A stretch of DNA of 46,256 bases from Gnetum montanum (lineage: Eukaryota; Streptophyta; Gnetopsida; Gnetales; Gnetaceae), in assembly GCA_015680685.1 (NCBI GenBank), contig MNCI01001451.1, positions 1,036,784-1,083,039 of the forward strand. The letters run 5' to 3'. The stretch's first letter is position 1. Each line of letters begins with the position of its first letter. Made by a program: the position numbers and the translations under genes. Below the pieces are notes generated by a model that was not told the origin of the DNA, ran no database searches, and saw only the letters and a program-made list of their open reading frames with translations. This document shows positions 34,001 to 45,672 of the stretch, in pieces.

Positions 34001-36800
34001 TTCTAATAAATATTATTATATTTCATGTTTTGATATATGAGATGAAGAGATGTGTAAGTTGAAAGGCATGAGAGCACATGTAAAGAATGCGTGAATGTGA
34101 ATGAAACTCTTTTATCAATTGTGTGTTGGGTATCTCTTATATGATTATGTGTTTGGATCTTAGTCCTAAGTTTGTGGGAGAGATATCTTTCAATTATGTT
34201 TTGTATTTTAACAATCATTGTGTGTTGTAGAGCCTCATACTCTACAATGTCATTGAGTGTTTGTAAGTGTATTGGATGTATTTGTGGGTTGTGAAACTAC
34301 TGATTTATAATCTTGTTTACATTAACTAAAGATAGCTAGTTTTATTTTCTTTAGAAAATTAATTTTATCTTCATAATAACTAAATTTGGTAGGTGCGTTT
34401 AAAGGGTTTAAAATATCAAGAGTAATCATACTTCACAACACTAGTGGAGATGACTCAAAAACAAACTAAAGAATAAGTAGAAATAATCATGGGAGGTAGG
34501 GTAGCTAAGTTCTATGAAACTAGGATGCACAATTAGTAGGATGAATCAACCTTTTTAATGGCCTACTTGGAACCCTAGAAAAAAAAAGCAACTAATTTAG
34601 TATTAGGTAATGCTATAGGTGATGATAACTTGGATACATTGATGCAAGTCAATTCAATGCTTTCTTTGTTGGGATTAGTAAAAATTCTACCTACAAAGGA
34701 ACCATAAGTGACTAAATAATCTTTGTTTCATCTTCCCTTAATGTTATTTAGTTAATGAAACTTAATAAGTTTTAAGTTTGTCTTCCAAAGTTGAAGAAAA
34801 TTATATTGGAAAAGATCATTAATAAAGAAGAGTTAGCGAAAAGCTTGGTGGCTAGCTTTATTGAGATGTTTAAATAAATGAATGCTAGTCACCAAATGTC
34901 ATGTTATGCTTTCTATATTACCTCCCAAATATCCTAAGTCACCTCAAGTCTACATATAGGCATAGCCAACAAAACATACGTATCCATTTACAAGTTTTAA
35001 CTTTGCAAATAGGAAATAGATTAATAATTTTTATGAGTAACATCATAGTTTTGATGTCTCATTCTCTACTCATGGATAATAGTTTTACTTTAAATTTTTA
35101 GGATTTATAATCAATGAAATTAATATTCTCTAGTCCTAAAGCCTCCTAGGATCCACTAGGTTAAGAGGTAGGTACCATTGACATTTCTAAAATTTGAAAA
35201 TCATTAAAATTAGCTTATTAATGCTCAAAGATAGTCAAACTTAGTGAAAACAAGTAAAGTATGAATTAATAATCATTAAAAATTACTTTAAAGGATCAAA
35301 AAATTTATGAAAAATAGGTTCCTAAATTTTCATGGAAATTAGAAAAGTTATTCATTTTACTCCTAAGGGAGTTAAATACTATCAGGTTAGTCTATAGATA
35401 TGGTTGACAAGAGTTATGCTAGTGGATCCTCCCTAGAGCAACCTCTTGCTCATGTTACCCTTGCATAATCACTTCTAGAGATTTTCATGGATATCTTAGA
35501 AGTTAAATATCAATAATGGTTAAATCCAAATTGAAACAAATTAGGCTTAGCTAGGAAACCTATGCTATATTACATATAGCCAAAGAAATCATAATTGCAT
35601 AATATCAATAAGGTGGGATACATTTAGCAAAGATAGAGAAAATGGAATGTGCAGTCCTTTACCATGGTCATAACAAGTCCAACATGTTAGGTGTGGTTAA
35701 AATGACCATCATACTTCTTAGGATTCCAAACCAAGTCCATCCATTGCCAGTAAAATCACATTGCACCATTCTTGGGAATATTGTCATGAGATCAACCTAT
35801 CATTACATGAATACATAAAGACTTCAATAGTAAAAATAAGGAAAGAAAGCATGTGAGAACCTTAAAATAATTAATTAATTAGCATTTTGAAAGTTGTGAA
35901 CCTTGTATTACAAGTTAGTGATACATTTTTAGACATAGGTTCACGTCTTTTCAACCACATGGCCAATGCTAATCATATCAAAGTAGTACCTTCAAACATG
36001 GTTCACATGTCTATCTAGTCACATTAAGGGACTAGTCTAATGGATCAAAAAATACTTAGAAGCATTCTAGTTTTGGACATGGGTCAAATGTCTTGTTATT
36101 GGTATTGAAAGAATGTTTTTGTGAGAATTAATTAATTAATTATTTTTGTTACCTTAATAAAGACCAAAATTTTGACATGGGTGACATGACTTTCTAGTAG
36201 CATAGCAAGGAAACATGAATATTTTAAAAAAAATTTCCTAATAAATATACAAATAAGAGTGGTGGTATATCAATGTGGGCCAATGAACACCAGGATGAAG
36301 TTATCATGAATTAGCAAATCCCCTTGATGTTGCATCCTTATTCATACCCTCTTGGTCCTTTTGTTTTCCTTCAAGGCATAGTGGTCATGAGATCATTGAA
36401 ATTATTTAGTATGGATAGGATCATACTATTTCCGTGACAAGAATCTTTCATTACTTAAAAATGGAGGGAAGTATTATGTGGTCTTATTGTCATGTGTAAT
36501 TATTTCTTTCTTGGCGAAATAGCATAACATAATGTTTTACCTATGTGTTGCAATTCCTACATCATGATTAAAAATGAAACTAATAAACAAAAAATAAATT
36601 GTACTTGAAAAAAAAAAAATTTTGTTCAAATCATTTTTCCATCTTGTTAAATACCAAAATTTTGTATTAAAAACTAATTTTTTATGGGAAAATTGTTGGA
36701 TCTTGTTAGATAAATTGGAATAAATTATGTAGCATGAGTAGATTTAAAAAATTTCAAGGGTTATTCAAATTAGGATTCTTGAATAATTTTTAAAAAATTA
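31076..36800. other. AT-rich region without recognisable genes
   Basis: No frame longer than about 80 codons looks real. The left part probably includes the 3' LTR of the decayed gypsy at 29.1-31.1 kb, but I could not find its end. A plus-strand stretch at 34450-34900 has gag-like composition but no motif I can name. Best read as old repeat remnants. Confidence 0.5.
33005..33172. repeat. Three-copy tandem repeat, ~54 bp
   Basis: Three imperfect units, each containing AAATAT(A/G)TNTTACATT(G/T)GACATTAT and ending in ATAAAGAAAATAA-like sequence. Confidence 0.7.
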
Positions 36801-36849
36801 TCATGCAATGATGACTTAGAGAAAATAAAATCCTCTTAATTGGCATCAA

Positions 36850-38000
36850 TGCTAGTAATATTTGTTGAAGCAATTGAATGAGCTTTAATAAGAGATGAAA
36901 ATTATGAATTCGTCCTAGGATCTCTAAGAACATGAATGCAAATGTCTTCAAGTTATAGAGGATACTTAGCAATAATAAACTATTTTATTGATGCATAGAT
37001 CCAAAATAAAATGACTTTTACAAGGTAATCCTTGTACTCATTTCTTCCACTAGTATGCATTAATCAAGCATGCTAAGTTCAAAATTCTCCAATTGGAATA
37101 GGTAGATGAGATAATCACTTTTGATGCTATTTAGATTTGCGATATTGCTTTGAGTTTCTCCTAAGATCTTTTGGGTAAATGTTTAATAGTTAATCATAAT
37201 GCTTTATAGAAAGTGTTACAAAACATGGATGCTAAGATTTATTTTTAGGATATTTACATTCTTGACATAGAATCATCTTAAGAAGTTTTGAACATAATTA
37301 ACAATATTACCAACAATAAAATACCATGGATAAATGCTTTTTCAATTGATTTTTAAAACCTTTCTAGCATGTTTTGGGAAAGGATATGTATGATACTATA
37401 TTTGAATTTTAAAGGATCAACTGCCTTCTTAGTAAATTTAATATTACCTAGATCTTTCTTGTTAGAGCTTCATTTTATGTCACTTGATAACTCTAATACA
37501 CCAAAGAATCTTGTAGTTAAGAACTTAACTCATTGATAATTCAACTTATCCTTTTTGTAACAAATCTTATTATTAAAGATATTTATGAAGATCATAACTT
37601 ATAAGTTAAATAGTGGCTATTGCTCTTACAATGGAGATTGTCTCAATCCATAATCAACTTAAGTATGAAGCTCTATGCACGATCTTACTATACTTCTTCA
37701 TAGCTTGTTATTTTACTTCAACAAAGCCTCCTATGTGATCTTCTCTTCTTATTTAATAAACTAGATTAGACTTATGTTGGACTCAACTATGCACCTTATC
37801 TTCCTCTTTAGGAAACCAAATCTTGACTTAATCTAAGTCTAGTTGATACCTTCAATTATTTAGTAAAGAATTCTTAACAACACCTTTGACTATTTAGTTT
37901 ACAAAGTCCATCATAAGTTACAATGGTTGTTCATTTTAACTTCTATGTCTAGAATTCTTATGATGATTGACCATTTATCATCTTAAAACTTTTATTCTTC
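36850..38000 (-). pseudogene. Probable Ty1/copia RT remnant
   Basis: On the minus strand around 37740-37620 the reading resembles the copia RT block: EEDHIGGFVEV followed after a frame change by YGLRQSPL, as in the family's YGLKQ(A/S)P motif. Further down, KDLGNIKFTKK and NMLERF fit the RT tail. Stops occur every few codons, so the call rests on a few motifs. Other explanations are possible. Confidence 0.35.
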
Positions 38001-38206
38001 TTCTTTATTATATTATAATTATCTCTACTTACTTATTTGTAACATCCTAGTGTTTCAAACCTAGAATCCTAGGTTTGTTATTTATCCTCTTATACTTGAT
38101 TCTTAAGCATAAGGATATATTTAAATATATTATGTTAATAATATATTGTATCTTGCTAGTAGTTTATGCTAGCATATTCTAAAGTCTTTCTGATGCTTAT
38201 ACTTAT

Positions 38207-39002
38207 TGATGAGCTGTGATATCGCATCCGTGATATTGCTTCGTCCCCTATGATATCGCGTACGTGATATCACAACCTGTTGCCATGTCTATAAATAAGA
38301 GGCGGCTTTCCCTTGTTCACTCCTCTAGAGTTAGTCCCTTAGAAAAAATATAGTAGTTTTACCATTCTAGAGTTAGAATAATTTCCATGTGTCCGCAGTA
38401 GGAGTCTTAAAGTGAATGGATCTTTATTCGAGAAAATTGTACCTGAGCACACATTTGTGTACGACAATAAAGACGAACTTCCTGATAAAAATTGTAGCAT
38501 ATGGACTAAGCTAAATAGGATTAAATTATTATTAAATGTTTAAATGCTTTCCTAGATAATTAATCTCTCTCAACCCTTGACTCTGCTAGTTAAGTGCATT
38601 TAGTACGACCACTTCGAGCATGTGTGTAACACTTAGTAACCCAGTAACGAGTAGCGTTTGGTAATCCCAGTAGCGTTGCACTAGTTTAGGGTGTGTGTGG
38701 AAAGTGGGAACTGATACTGGCACTAGGATAATTAGAACATAGTTAATGAAATTTAGTCATTTAGTCTCTTCACCTTTCCCCTCTTAGCACAGGCATTAAA
38801 AAGATAAAAGTTATAAAAATCACATACCTCAAACTTAACCATACAACTGTGACAATACAAGTAAGTTTGGGAGGACAACTATTGGTTAACCTTAAGTGTT
38901 CCATTAAGGCGTGTAAGCACTTAGTCCTTGGAGTTCGACCAGATCGCACATGAGATGCTTGTATTTGTATGGTTGAGTGTAGGGGTACCTCACCACTCAT
39001 CA
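38207..39002 (+). repeat. 5' LTR of Athila-like element F
   Basis: 796 bp with inverted termini TGATGAG...CTCATCA. Followed one base later by the primer-binding site. An inverted copy lies at 44481-45501. The U3 holds decayed GATATCGC palindromes (38217-38275) and TATAAATA at 38290. Left flank CTTAT (38202-38206) would be the target duplication; its partner is not in view. Confidence 0.88.
38290..38297 (+). promoter_or_regulatory. TATA box of element F LTR
   Basis: TATAAATA in GTCTATAAATAAGAGGCGGC, conserved exactly in the inverted LTR at 45354-45347. Confidence 0.75.
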
Positions 39003-39003
39003 T

Positions 39004-39022
39004 TGGCACCATTTCTGGGGAG
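39004..39022 (+). promoter_or_regulatory. Primer-binding site of element F
   Basis: TGGCACCATTTCTGGGGAG, a mutated form of the TGGCGCCGTTGCCGGGG site usual in Athila/Tat elements; it follows the LTR end directly. Confidence 0.75.
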
Positions 39023-39120
39023 TTAGTTGTTTGTGTGCTATGTTAAACATAGGAAATCATTCATATCATTGGGACCTAGAATGAACCCTTAGGATTAATC
39101 AAGAGAAAAATATCATAATG

Positions 39121-41001
39121 GTAAATAACACACCAAAAAAGACAAAAATGTCTTCTTCTTCACACAAAAGCACTTCATCGCCTAGGAACAGCACTAGAGA
39201 CAGTCGGTGGCAGAACACACATAACCAAGAACCGCTAGTTCCTTAACAGTTCCGAGTGGTATATATTCATCATGATGAATATGTACCCAATTTTACCTTT
39301 ATCTTCCATCAAGATGAGAAACTACATTGGAGAGACTTGGAGGGTAAGATAGTGTTGCCTCTAGACCGAGCAGTCCCCAACATGCTCCTTCGTGCCCTTG
39401 CATGAATAGGCATGTCACAGTTATATGTAGAATATGTTGCATGTGAGCACCAAGCAAGGGACTACCATCTCAAAAAAGTGCAACATCAATGGGACTTGCA
39501 ACAGGAGAGATATTATACATCGTTGAAGGGCAAAGGACCCCATAATGCTTCGTTCGTCATAAGAGAAATTGAGGGTGGTGAACCTATTTCAATAGGTTCT
39601 CCACAAAATGATGTTCCCCCTCCTAACGATGGTGAAGAGGTGGTGTATCAGAACCTTTACTCCATGATTCACAACCTTGGTTCTAATCCCCATGAAGATC
39701 AAGTGTTCAATGAGGGAACACGAACATATGATAAGGACGAGCATTTTGATCGTCATCACGATTAGAGCTGGGACCATCGAAGAGAAGGTAGGAAACATCA
39801 TCATGGTGATGGTTCTCCTTCTTCTTCACCTTCATCATCACGTTCACCCTCTCTATTAGTAGCAGGATGAAATCATAAGGAACCGAACCGTGAGGATAAG
39901 GGTAAACAGAGTGAGAAACCTTGATGAGAGAGTTGAGAGTAAGGACGAGGGCACTCTAGACAATCATGGCATGGAAGAAGGGAAAGTAGGAAACTGCATA
40001 GACATCATGGATGCTATGAAAGAAATGATCATGAAGAACCCCTACTTGCAACCTAAAGCATGTTAGACATTAAGGAGGCCATTAGAATTCCTACAAGGCA
40101 CCAAAAAGATAGCAGGATCAAGAGATTAGACATGAATAATATCCCACGATTTGAGGGGGGATACAATGCTGATCCTCAGAACTACTTACAGGAATTTCAT
40201 AATGCACGTGCCTTGCAGAACATGAAGAAAAAGTGGAAAAAATCAAAGTTATTTCCAAGGACACTAGTAAAAGAAGCGGAAAGTTGGTACTAGTCCGTAG
40301 AACTAGAATCCATTCAAAGGTGGAGTACGATGTTAGAACTATTTAACAATAAGTATCAAATGTACTCTTGGGTGTCCAACCTATGAAAGAAAATCCAAGG
40401 ATGGAAGCAGGGAACTCATGAACCCTTGGATGCTACCATGGGCTGATACTATGCACTGTTACATCGTTGCCCGAGCCATGGTTACTTGTAGCAGGATCAA
40501 CTATGCCATCTCATAGATGGACTTAGGCATGAAACCAAGAGAACCCTTGGAATGTATGCCCAAGGGAGATTATCAGAGCTTAGGTCCCATCAAATTCATA
40601 AATTGTTTGAGCAAGTAGCTAAGGAAGAGGGAGAGCTATGTAAGAGAGAAAGTATAGAAGAGTACAACCACGATCATTCCCTCTAAAAAAGGGGAGTGAG
40701 ATTCTGTGAGGAGGAGGAAGAGTCACCACTTGAAGATTTTGTGAATAGGAAAACCTTGCCACTCCAAAAATTAACAATAGAAGTTTCAGTCAAGGTAGAA
40801 CAAATGTGGGACTCCTTAGATAGTAGATTTAAAACTGTTCTAAAAATCATAGAGAAGTCTAAGGAGCGAAGTAGTGACTATGACAAGAAGAAAAAGAGGG
40901 ATTTAGACCATGCACGTAACAAAGCTAAGGGTAAAATGACCATCATCAAAGAGGTTGTGGATTCTGATACAGAAAATGATGGTGGATGTGATATATGCTA
41001 G
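39121..41001 (+). pseudogene. gag: Athila-like gag of element F
   Basis: Fragments in order: N-terminal region (39121-39765), then the capsid-like core at 40060-40680 with IPRFEGGYNADPQNYLQEF, LFPRTLVKEAESWY, and HEPLDATMG..YYALLHRCPSHG, matching the Athila gag pattern in which LFP.SL...A..W and LL..CP.HG are hallmarks. A Lys/Glu-rich tail ends near 41001. Many stops (about 39244, 39766, 40294, 40387, 40444, 40684). Directly downstream of LTR and primer-binding site, so this is the element's first gene. Confidence 0.82.
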
Positions 41002-41749
41002 TATGACCATCCTAAGGGATGTTGCCCAATAATCTCACATCTACAAGAGTCTAGGGTGTGTGCACTTAACCCACAACTTAACAAATGGAAAACACCCCGA
41101 TGGTTACCTTATCCCCAATGTAACCCAAGGCAGTTCCACCAACCATTAAGGTATTATCCAAGTGGAACCTTGCCACAACCTATTGAGAAATACTAGTAGT
41201 GGAAATACCCACAGTCATGGGGGATGCGATCGCCAAGGCAAAAATACTTTTACCGGTAATTAGATCCATATGGCTATTACGTGCAGTAGCCAATCTCTCC
41301 ATGTGACTATGTTGGTCATGTGACACCAGAACATCACTACCAAGCTCAGGAGTATTATAGGACTCCTTCTTCTGGGAGAGACACACCACATACATGCCAT
41401 CCTTTGAATCCATCTACAACTCTCACACCAATAGCTCCATTACCGTCCACTCAAGTAATGAAAGGGGAACTCCCCACTCAACCGCAGCAATGCAATGCTA
41501 CGAGAGCTATAAACCTTTAACCCGCTATTGGTTTTGATAAATGTACAAGGAGAAGACCTTTCTTTAGGACCAATAGTCCAAAAAAGCTCTCACAACCACA
41601 AGTAGTTGAGCCTTAGAATGCATATCCATAAAATAAGGCTTCAGAGCTACCTTCAAACCAAAAATAGAGCTCAATGCATACGGTTATGTTAACACATACC
41701 ATCATTAACTAGATCAAGGAGGGCCACCTTCCTAGGAAATTATTTGATT

Positions 41750-42234
41750 CCAAAAGCCCTTTAATTTATCTCCAAGTCATTGGGAATGAACCTTGTAAAG
41801 CTCTTCTAGACTTAGGTTCCAAAGTCAACTTGATATTGCAAGAAATGTATAAATCCTAGAACCTACCTCCACTAAAGAAGAGAAATATTCACTTAGAGCT
41901 AGTTGACCAATCCATCACCGTTCCCTTGAGACTGGTTGAGGACATTGTTACCACTATGTGTGAGTGGTCATACCTAGCTGATTTCCTAGTGATACCAGTC
42001 AACAATGACAAAGGGGACTTTCCAATAATAATGGGAAGGGCATGTCTAAGTACTGTGAATGCATGCCTAGGAATTTGTGATCTTTCCCTGGAAATATCTA
42101 AGGAAAACACTTGTGGGAAGATTAAGAAGAAGAAAGTTCCATGCATCACATACAGTGATACAGGGTGTGGTTGCATACAAGAATGTTTAGCATTGCTTTT
42201 ATGCAACTGGTGTGCACCAGAGGTTAACATATAA
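41750..42234 (+). pseudogene. Aspartic protease of element F (Athila type)
   Basis: The active-site segment is CKALLDLGSKVNLI with the catalytic Asp at 41809-41811 (Athila form: DLGAS(I/V)NL). It continues with HLELVDQSITVPLRLVEDI, ADFLVIPV and IMGRACLSTVNA (~42024), matching the ILGRPFLAT motif, then CLGICDLSLEI. One stop at ~41858 interrupts it. No RT, RNase H or integrase follows: the next 2.2 kb is non-coding, so the element is internally deleted or was always non-autonomous. Confidence 0.85.
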
Positions 42235-44480
42235 AGGTGCCTATATGTAGTAACCACACAACAAGAAAACACCCAGTGGTTGATAGCTAATCAAGAGAGC
42301 AACTCACCAATATGCATGGAACTAATTGGGGGATCAACTTGTAGCCACGTAAAAAGCATAGATGCACTGGAGTAAGAGTGTCACAAACTTCAAACCCTTA
42401 ACCTAAAAACATCAATTGGGGGAAGTTGGAAACTCCTAAAAGATTCAAACAAATATTCTGATAGGAGAGTACTAGTTGATGTGCAACAGACCAAACCTTA
42501 TCGTGAATCTAGAATGGTGAATGCACATTACACATCGAAGAGAGGATGACCTCGCTCATTATTTTGGATCTTGCCCTTCCAAATTAGTCATGGGGGAGAT
42601 GGCCACCTATGCTAATCAATTGAGGCCCTCAATTTATTTTTAAGGTTTTGTTTTACACATCTTTGTTTTATAAATTTCTTTAGCTTTTCTTGTTCTTTTT
42701 TTACAACATCATTTATATTCTTTCATTTCTTTGTGTGTTTTTTTATTTTGTTTGATTCATCACCTAATAAGTGCTCCTGATGGTGGTATGAACTATATTC
42801 CATTGATTGCTAATGTTTGGTTTTTACCTTTGGCTGATGATGTTGATACTTGGGTATGGTTCTTTTGATATAGTAGCCAATGAGTCCACGTCATCCATGT
42901 ATCCATGAATTTCTATGGTCTCTCTTGGCTTGGAACTGTATAGTCCCTTTCTCACTAATAAGAACTATCAACGAATTAGTGACTAGGAATTTCTCAGACT
43001 AAGGAAGGACTCAAGGACTGAAAAGGGTGTGACTTCAAGTGAACTTGATGCATTTGTGTTGGCCATTCTCTTGGGTGCTTGGATGTTTTCTTCTTGAGTC
43101 TCCCATACCATTTCGATGTTGCTCTATTATTGGGAAGCTAAACTAATAAAAATAATAAGTCTTTGCATGGTGTGGTTCTCACAAAAACATAAAAAAAAAA
43201 AGAAACAAAAAAAAAGAAAAAAATAGTGGGAATTCAAAGCACATCCCTTAGATAAAATAATCATCTAGGCTACAAGCACTGGTTATGAAACCAAATAAAC
43301 ATGTTCCCTCTAGCTAAGGCCCTTCTCGCTTCCTACTTTCTCCTTACTCATTTCTTCGGAATGGTGGTGACTCTTTGGTGCAAGCATTCTTGTTACTTCA
43401 GGTGGATGGATTAGTTGAATGTATTAATTCGAAGTCATTGGATGTGGACTATTTAAGGCTGGATTTGGAATGGGATCTACTAAGTCACATTAACCATTAA
43501 TACACAAGGAACTATACATCACCTTGTTCTTGAGATTTGATTCCATTCTCTTCTTTCTATCATTCTTTCTCAATTTTTCACCTCATTTTCAATTGTATCA
43601 GTAGTCCATATTTTGGTTAATGCATTGTTTTCTTTTTGGTAAACTATTGTGGTTAAGACTTTAACTCTTTTCTCCAAATGACATTCCTAGAGCCTACGGA
43701 CTCTTTGAATGTGGGATTGTTAGGGCATTAAGGGCATGAGCTTGCTTTGGGGAGGACCCACTGGCATTCCTATTTGGTGCATCCATTAATTTCTTTCCCT
43801 TAAAAATTTTCACAATCACCATTTATTTTGTTCATCTCCATCATTGACATCCATTTTATCGACGTTCCCATTGTTTCTTTTTCTTCATCTTTTCTATTCC
43901 TCATCTTTTTCCATTCTCTCACTATTGGAGGTTTGCTCTCAGTCATGGGGGTACTGGTCCAATATTTTCAATTTTCTCCTAACCCCTACACCTTGGGTAG
44001 CCACCAGTATTATATCTCCAGATTTGTATTAGCCATATCACAACTTAGCCAATGGACCTTACACTAAGGCAAGGTATTAATTGCATTTTGATTCATTTAC
44101 CCTTGCTAATATCATACTATGTTGTGTGTGTAGATGACAATCATACAATAATGGATTGGATTTGGAGGAAACACTTGGAATGGACTGGTGCTGAAGTAGT
44201 TATGCAAGGAACAAGATTGATGATGCACTTATGGATGGACAATGAAAGGTGCAATCTTGGCATTGACAAAAACATACTTCTTCTTTTCTCTCTTTCTTCT
44301 CTCTTCCCTCTTAGTTGCCAAATAAGGCTGGATGTCAAATATGTATAGTGTTCACTCTTATTGTCATGAACACTAATTTGTCATGTATTTTAATGATGAT
44401 CCATTCACATGTTACCCCATTCACCATTAGTATCATTCAATTCAATAATTCCATACCTTCCCAATATTTTGTAAGGAACT
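42235..44480. other. Long non-coding 3' region of element F
   Basis: AT-rich, with poly-A/AAAG runs at 43185-43225 and a segment at 43725-43760 (CATTAAGGGCATGAGCTTGC...TTTGGGGAGG) that resembles the spacer found before the 3' LTR in Athila elements. A plus-strand frame at 44052-44348 (98 codons) is unrecognised. No polypurine tract or 3' LTR in + orientation is present before the next LTR interrupts at 44481. Confidence 0.55.
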
Positions 44481-44821
44481 TGATGAGTGGCGAGGTACCC
44501 CTACACTCAACCATACGAAACGAGCGTCGCACGCACGATCCGGTCGAACTCCGTAGATGGACTAGTTGTGGTATCTAGATAGTTAGCCTTAGGTCGCAGT
44601 TCGCTGTCTTCCCATCTAGACTAGTTTTGCATATGTCACGTATGGTTTAGTCTAGATGAGGTGTATGATGTGTTCCTAATTCTATCGCTACTTCTGAAGG
44701 CAATGGAAAATAATATTAACTAATCTAAGCTAAGAGGAAAAGGGTAGAAATCTAATCTAGCCTAAGTGCGACGAGCAACCGATTCCTTGATCAACCGTAC
44801 ACATCTTGGACTTCGTGCACG

Positions 44822-44945
44822 ACTGCCACTGGGACTACCAAGCATAGGCCTAGGTACGCCACTGGGATTACCAAGCGCAGACCCCAAATACGCCACTGGG
44901 TTACCAAGCGTAGATCCCCCTAGCTACACCACTGGGCTACCAAGC
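44822..44945. repeat. ~34-bp tandem repeat inside LTR of element G
   Basis: Four units containing CCACTGGG(A)(C/T)TACCAAGC. The LTR of element F has only about two decayed units (38655-38685). Confidence 0.85.
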
Positions 44946-45346
44946 AGTCACACTTAAATGCTCGTAATCAAGTCGTACTCGTTCCACTTCTAGGAGTTTA
45001 AGGGTGAGAGACTAATCGCGATGAGTAACCGATTCCTTAACTAGCCGTACACACCCGTAGATGCTCGTAGTTAAGTCGTACTCACACCGCGCTATGAAAG
45101 TAATAAACAACATTAATTAAATAACAAATAAATAAACTAAGTGAATGCTGCAATGATGAAGTAATCTCGATCTTTATTGCTGGTCATGTGCGTGTCCAAG
45201 TACGGCACACTCGAATAAAGACACCGTACAATTACATTCACCACACTGTAGGCAGACACGGGAAAAAAATCTAACTCTAGAGGGATCAAACTACTAGAGC
45301 TTTGCTACTCTAAAACTGGGATCCCAAATAAGGGAGAGCCGCCTCT

Positions 45347-45354
45347 TATTTATA
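45347..45354 (-). promoter_or_regulatory. TATA box of element G LTR
   Basis: TATAAATA on the minus strand; identical context to the element F LTR. Confidence 0.7.
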
Positions 45355-45370
45355 GACATGACGGCTGACT

Positions 45371-45480
45371 GCGATATCGCGTACGCGATATCGTAGGGAA
45401 GGACGCGATATCGCGTACGCGATATCGCGGGGGATGCGATATCGCGTCGGACGCGATATCGCGTACGCGATATCGCGGCC
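45371..45480. repeat. GCGATATCGC/GTACGC palindrome cluster in U3 of element G
   Basis: Two perfect 26-bp palindromes (45404-45429 and 45452-45477), each made of two GCGATATCGC palindromes joined at GTAC, plus a third with a one-base end mismatch (45371-45394) and a single GCGATATCGC at 45436-45445. All lie within about 125 bp upstream of the TATA box. Confidence 0.9.
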
Positions 45481-45501
45481 GACGCAAACCGCGTCTCATC
45501 A

Positions 45502-45510
45502 TACCCCCAC
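45502..45510 (-). promoter_or_regulatory. Polypurine tract of element G
   Basis: GTGGGGGTA on the minus strand immediately before the LTR start TGATGAG; this is the expected plus-strand primer site. Confidence 0.7.
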
Positions 45511-45672
45511 GACTGAATAAAAACTCGTCCTCGAGTTACAAGGAGAACAAGCTTCAGTGATTACACAGTGGATAGGTATGGGATTATTAACTAGAAAAAG
45601 AAATGGACTAATGCCGCAGTGTGGGAAGACACAACACAGCGAAAAACTGCTACAACTACAAAAATTTGGAAC

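Larger units (their letters stand above)
44481..45501 (-). repeat. 3' LTR of minus-strand element G (same LTR family as F)
   Basis: 1021 bp, inverted termini TGATGAG/CTCATCA. The left edge has no primer-binding site, whereas the right edge has a polypurine tract, so this is a 3' LTR of an element lying to the right. Left flank GAACT would be its target duplication. Longer than the F LTR because of extra internal repeats (44822-44945) and a duplicated block (44765-44805 and 45015-45055). The right part holds two 26-bp perfect palindromes. Confidence 0.88.

Noticed and set aside
38056-38077. Perfect 9-bp inverted repeat CAAACCTAG-4-CTAGGTTTG
   Set aside because: Single short hairpin with no flanking terminator, promoter or element border; likely chance in AT-rich DNA.
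44052-44348. 98-codon plus-strand frame as a possible env-like gene
   Set aside because: No signal, membrane or coat motifs I can support, and it lies in the non-coding 3' spacer of a gag-protease element.
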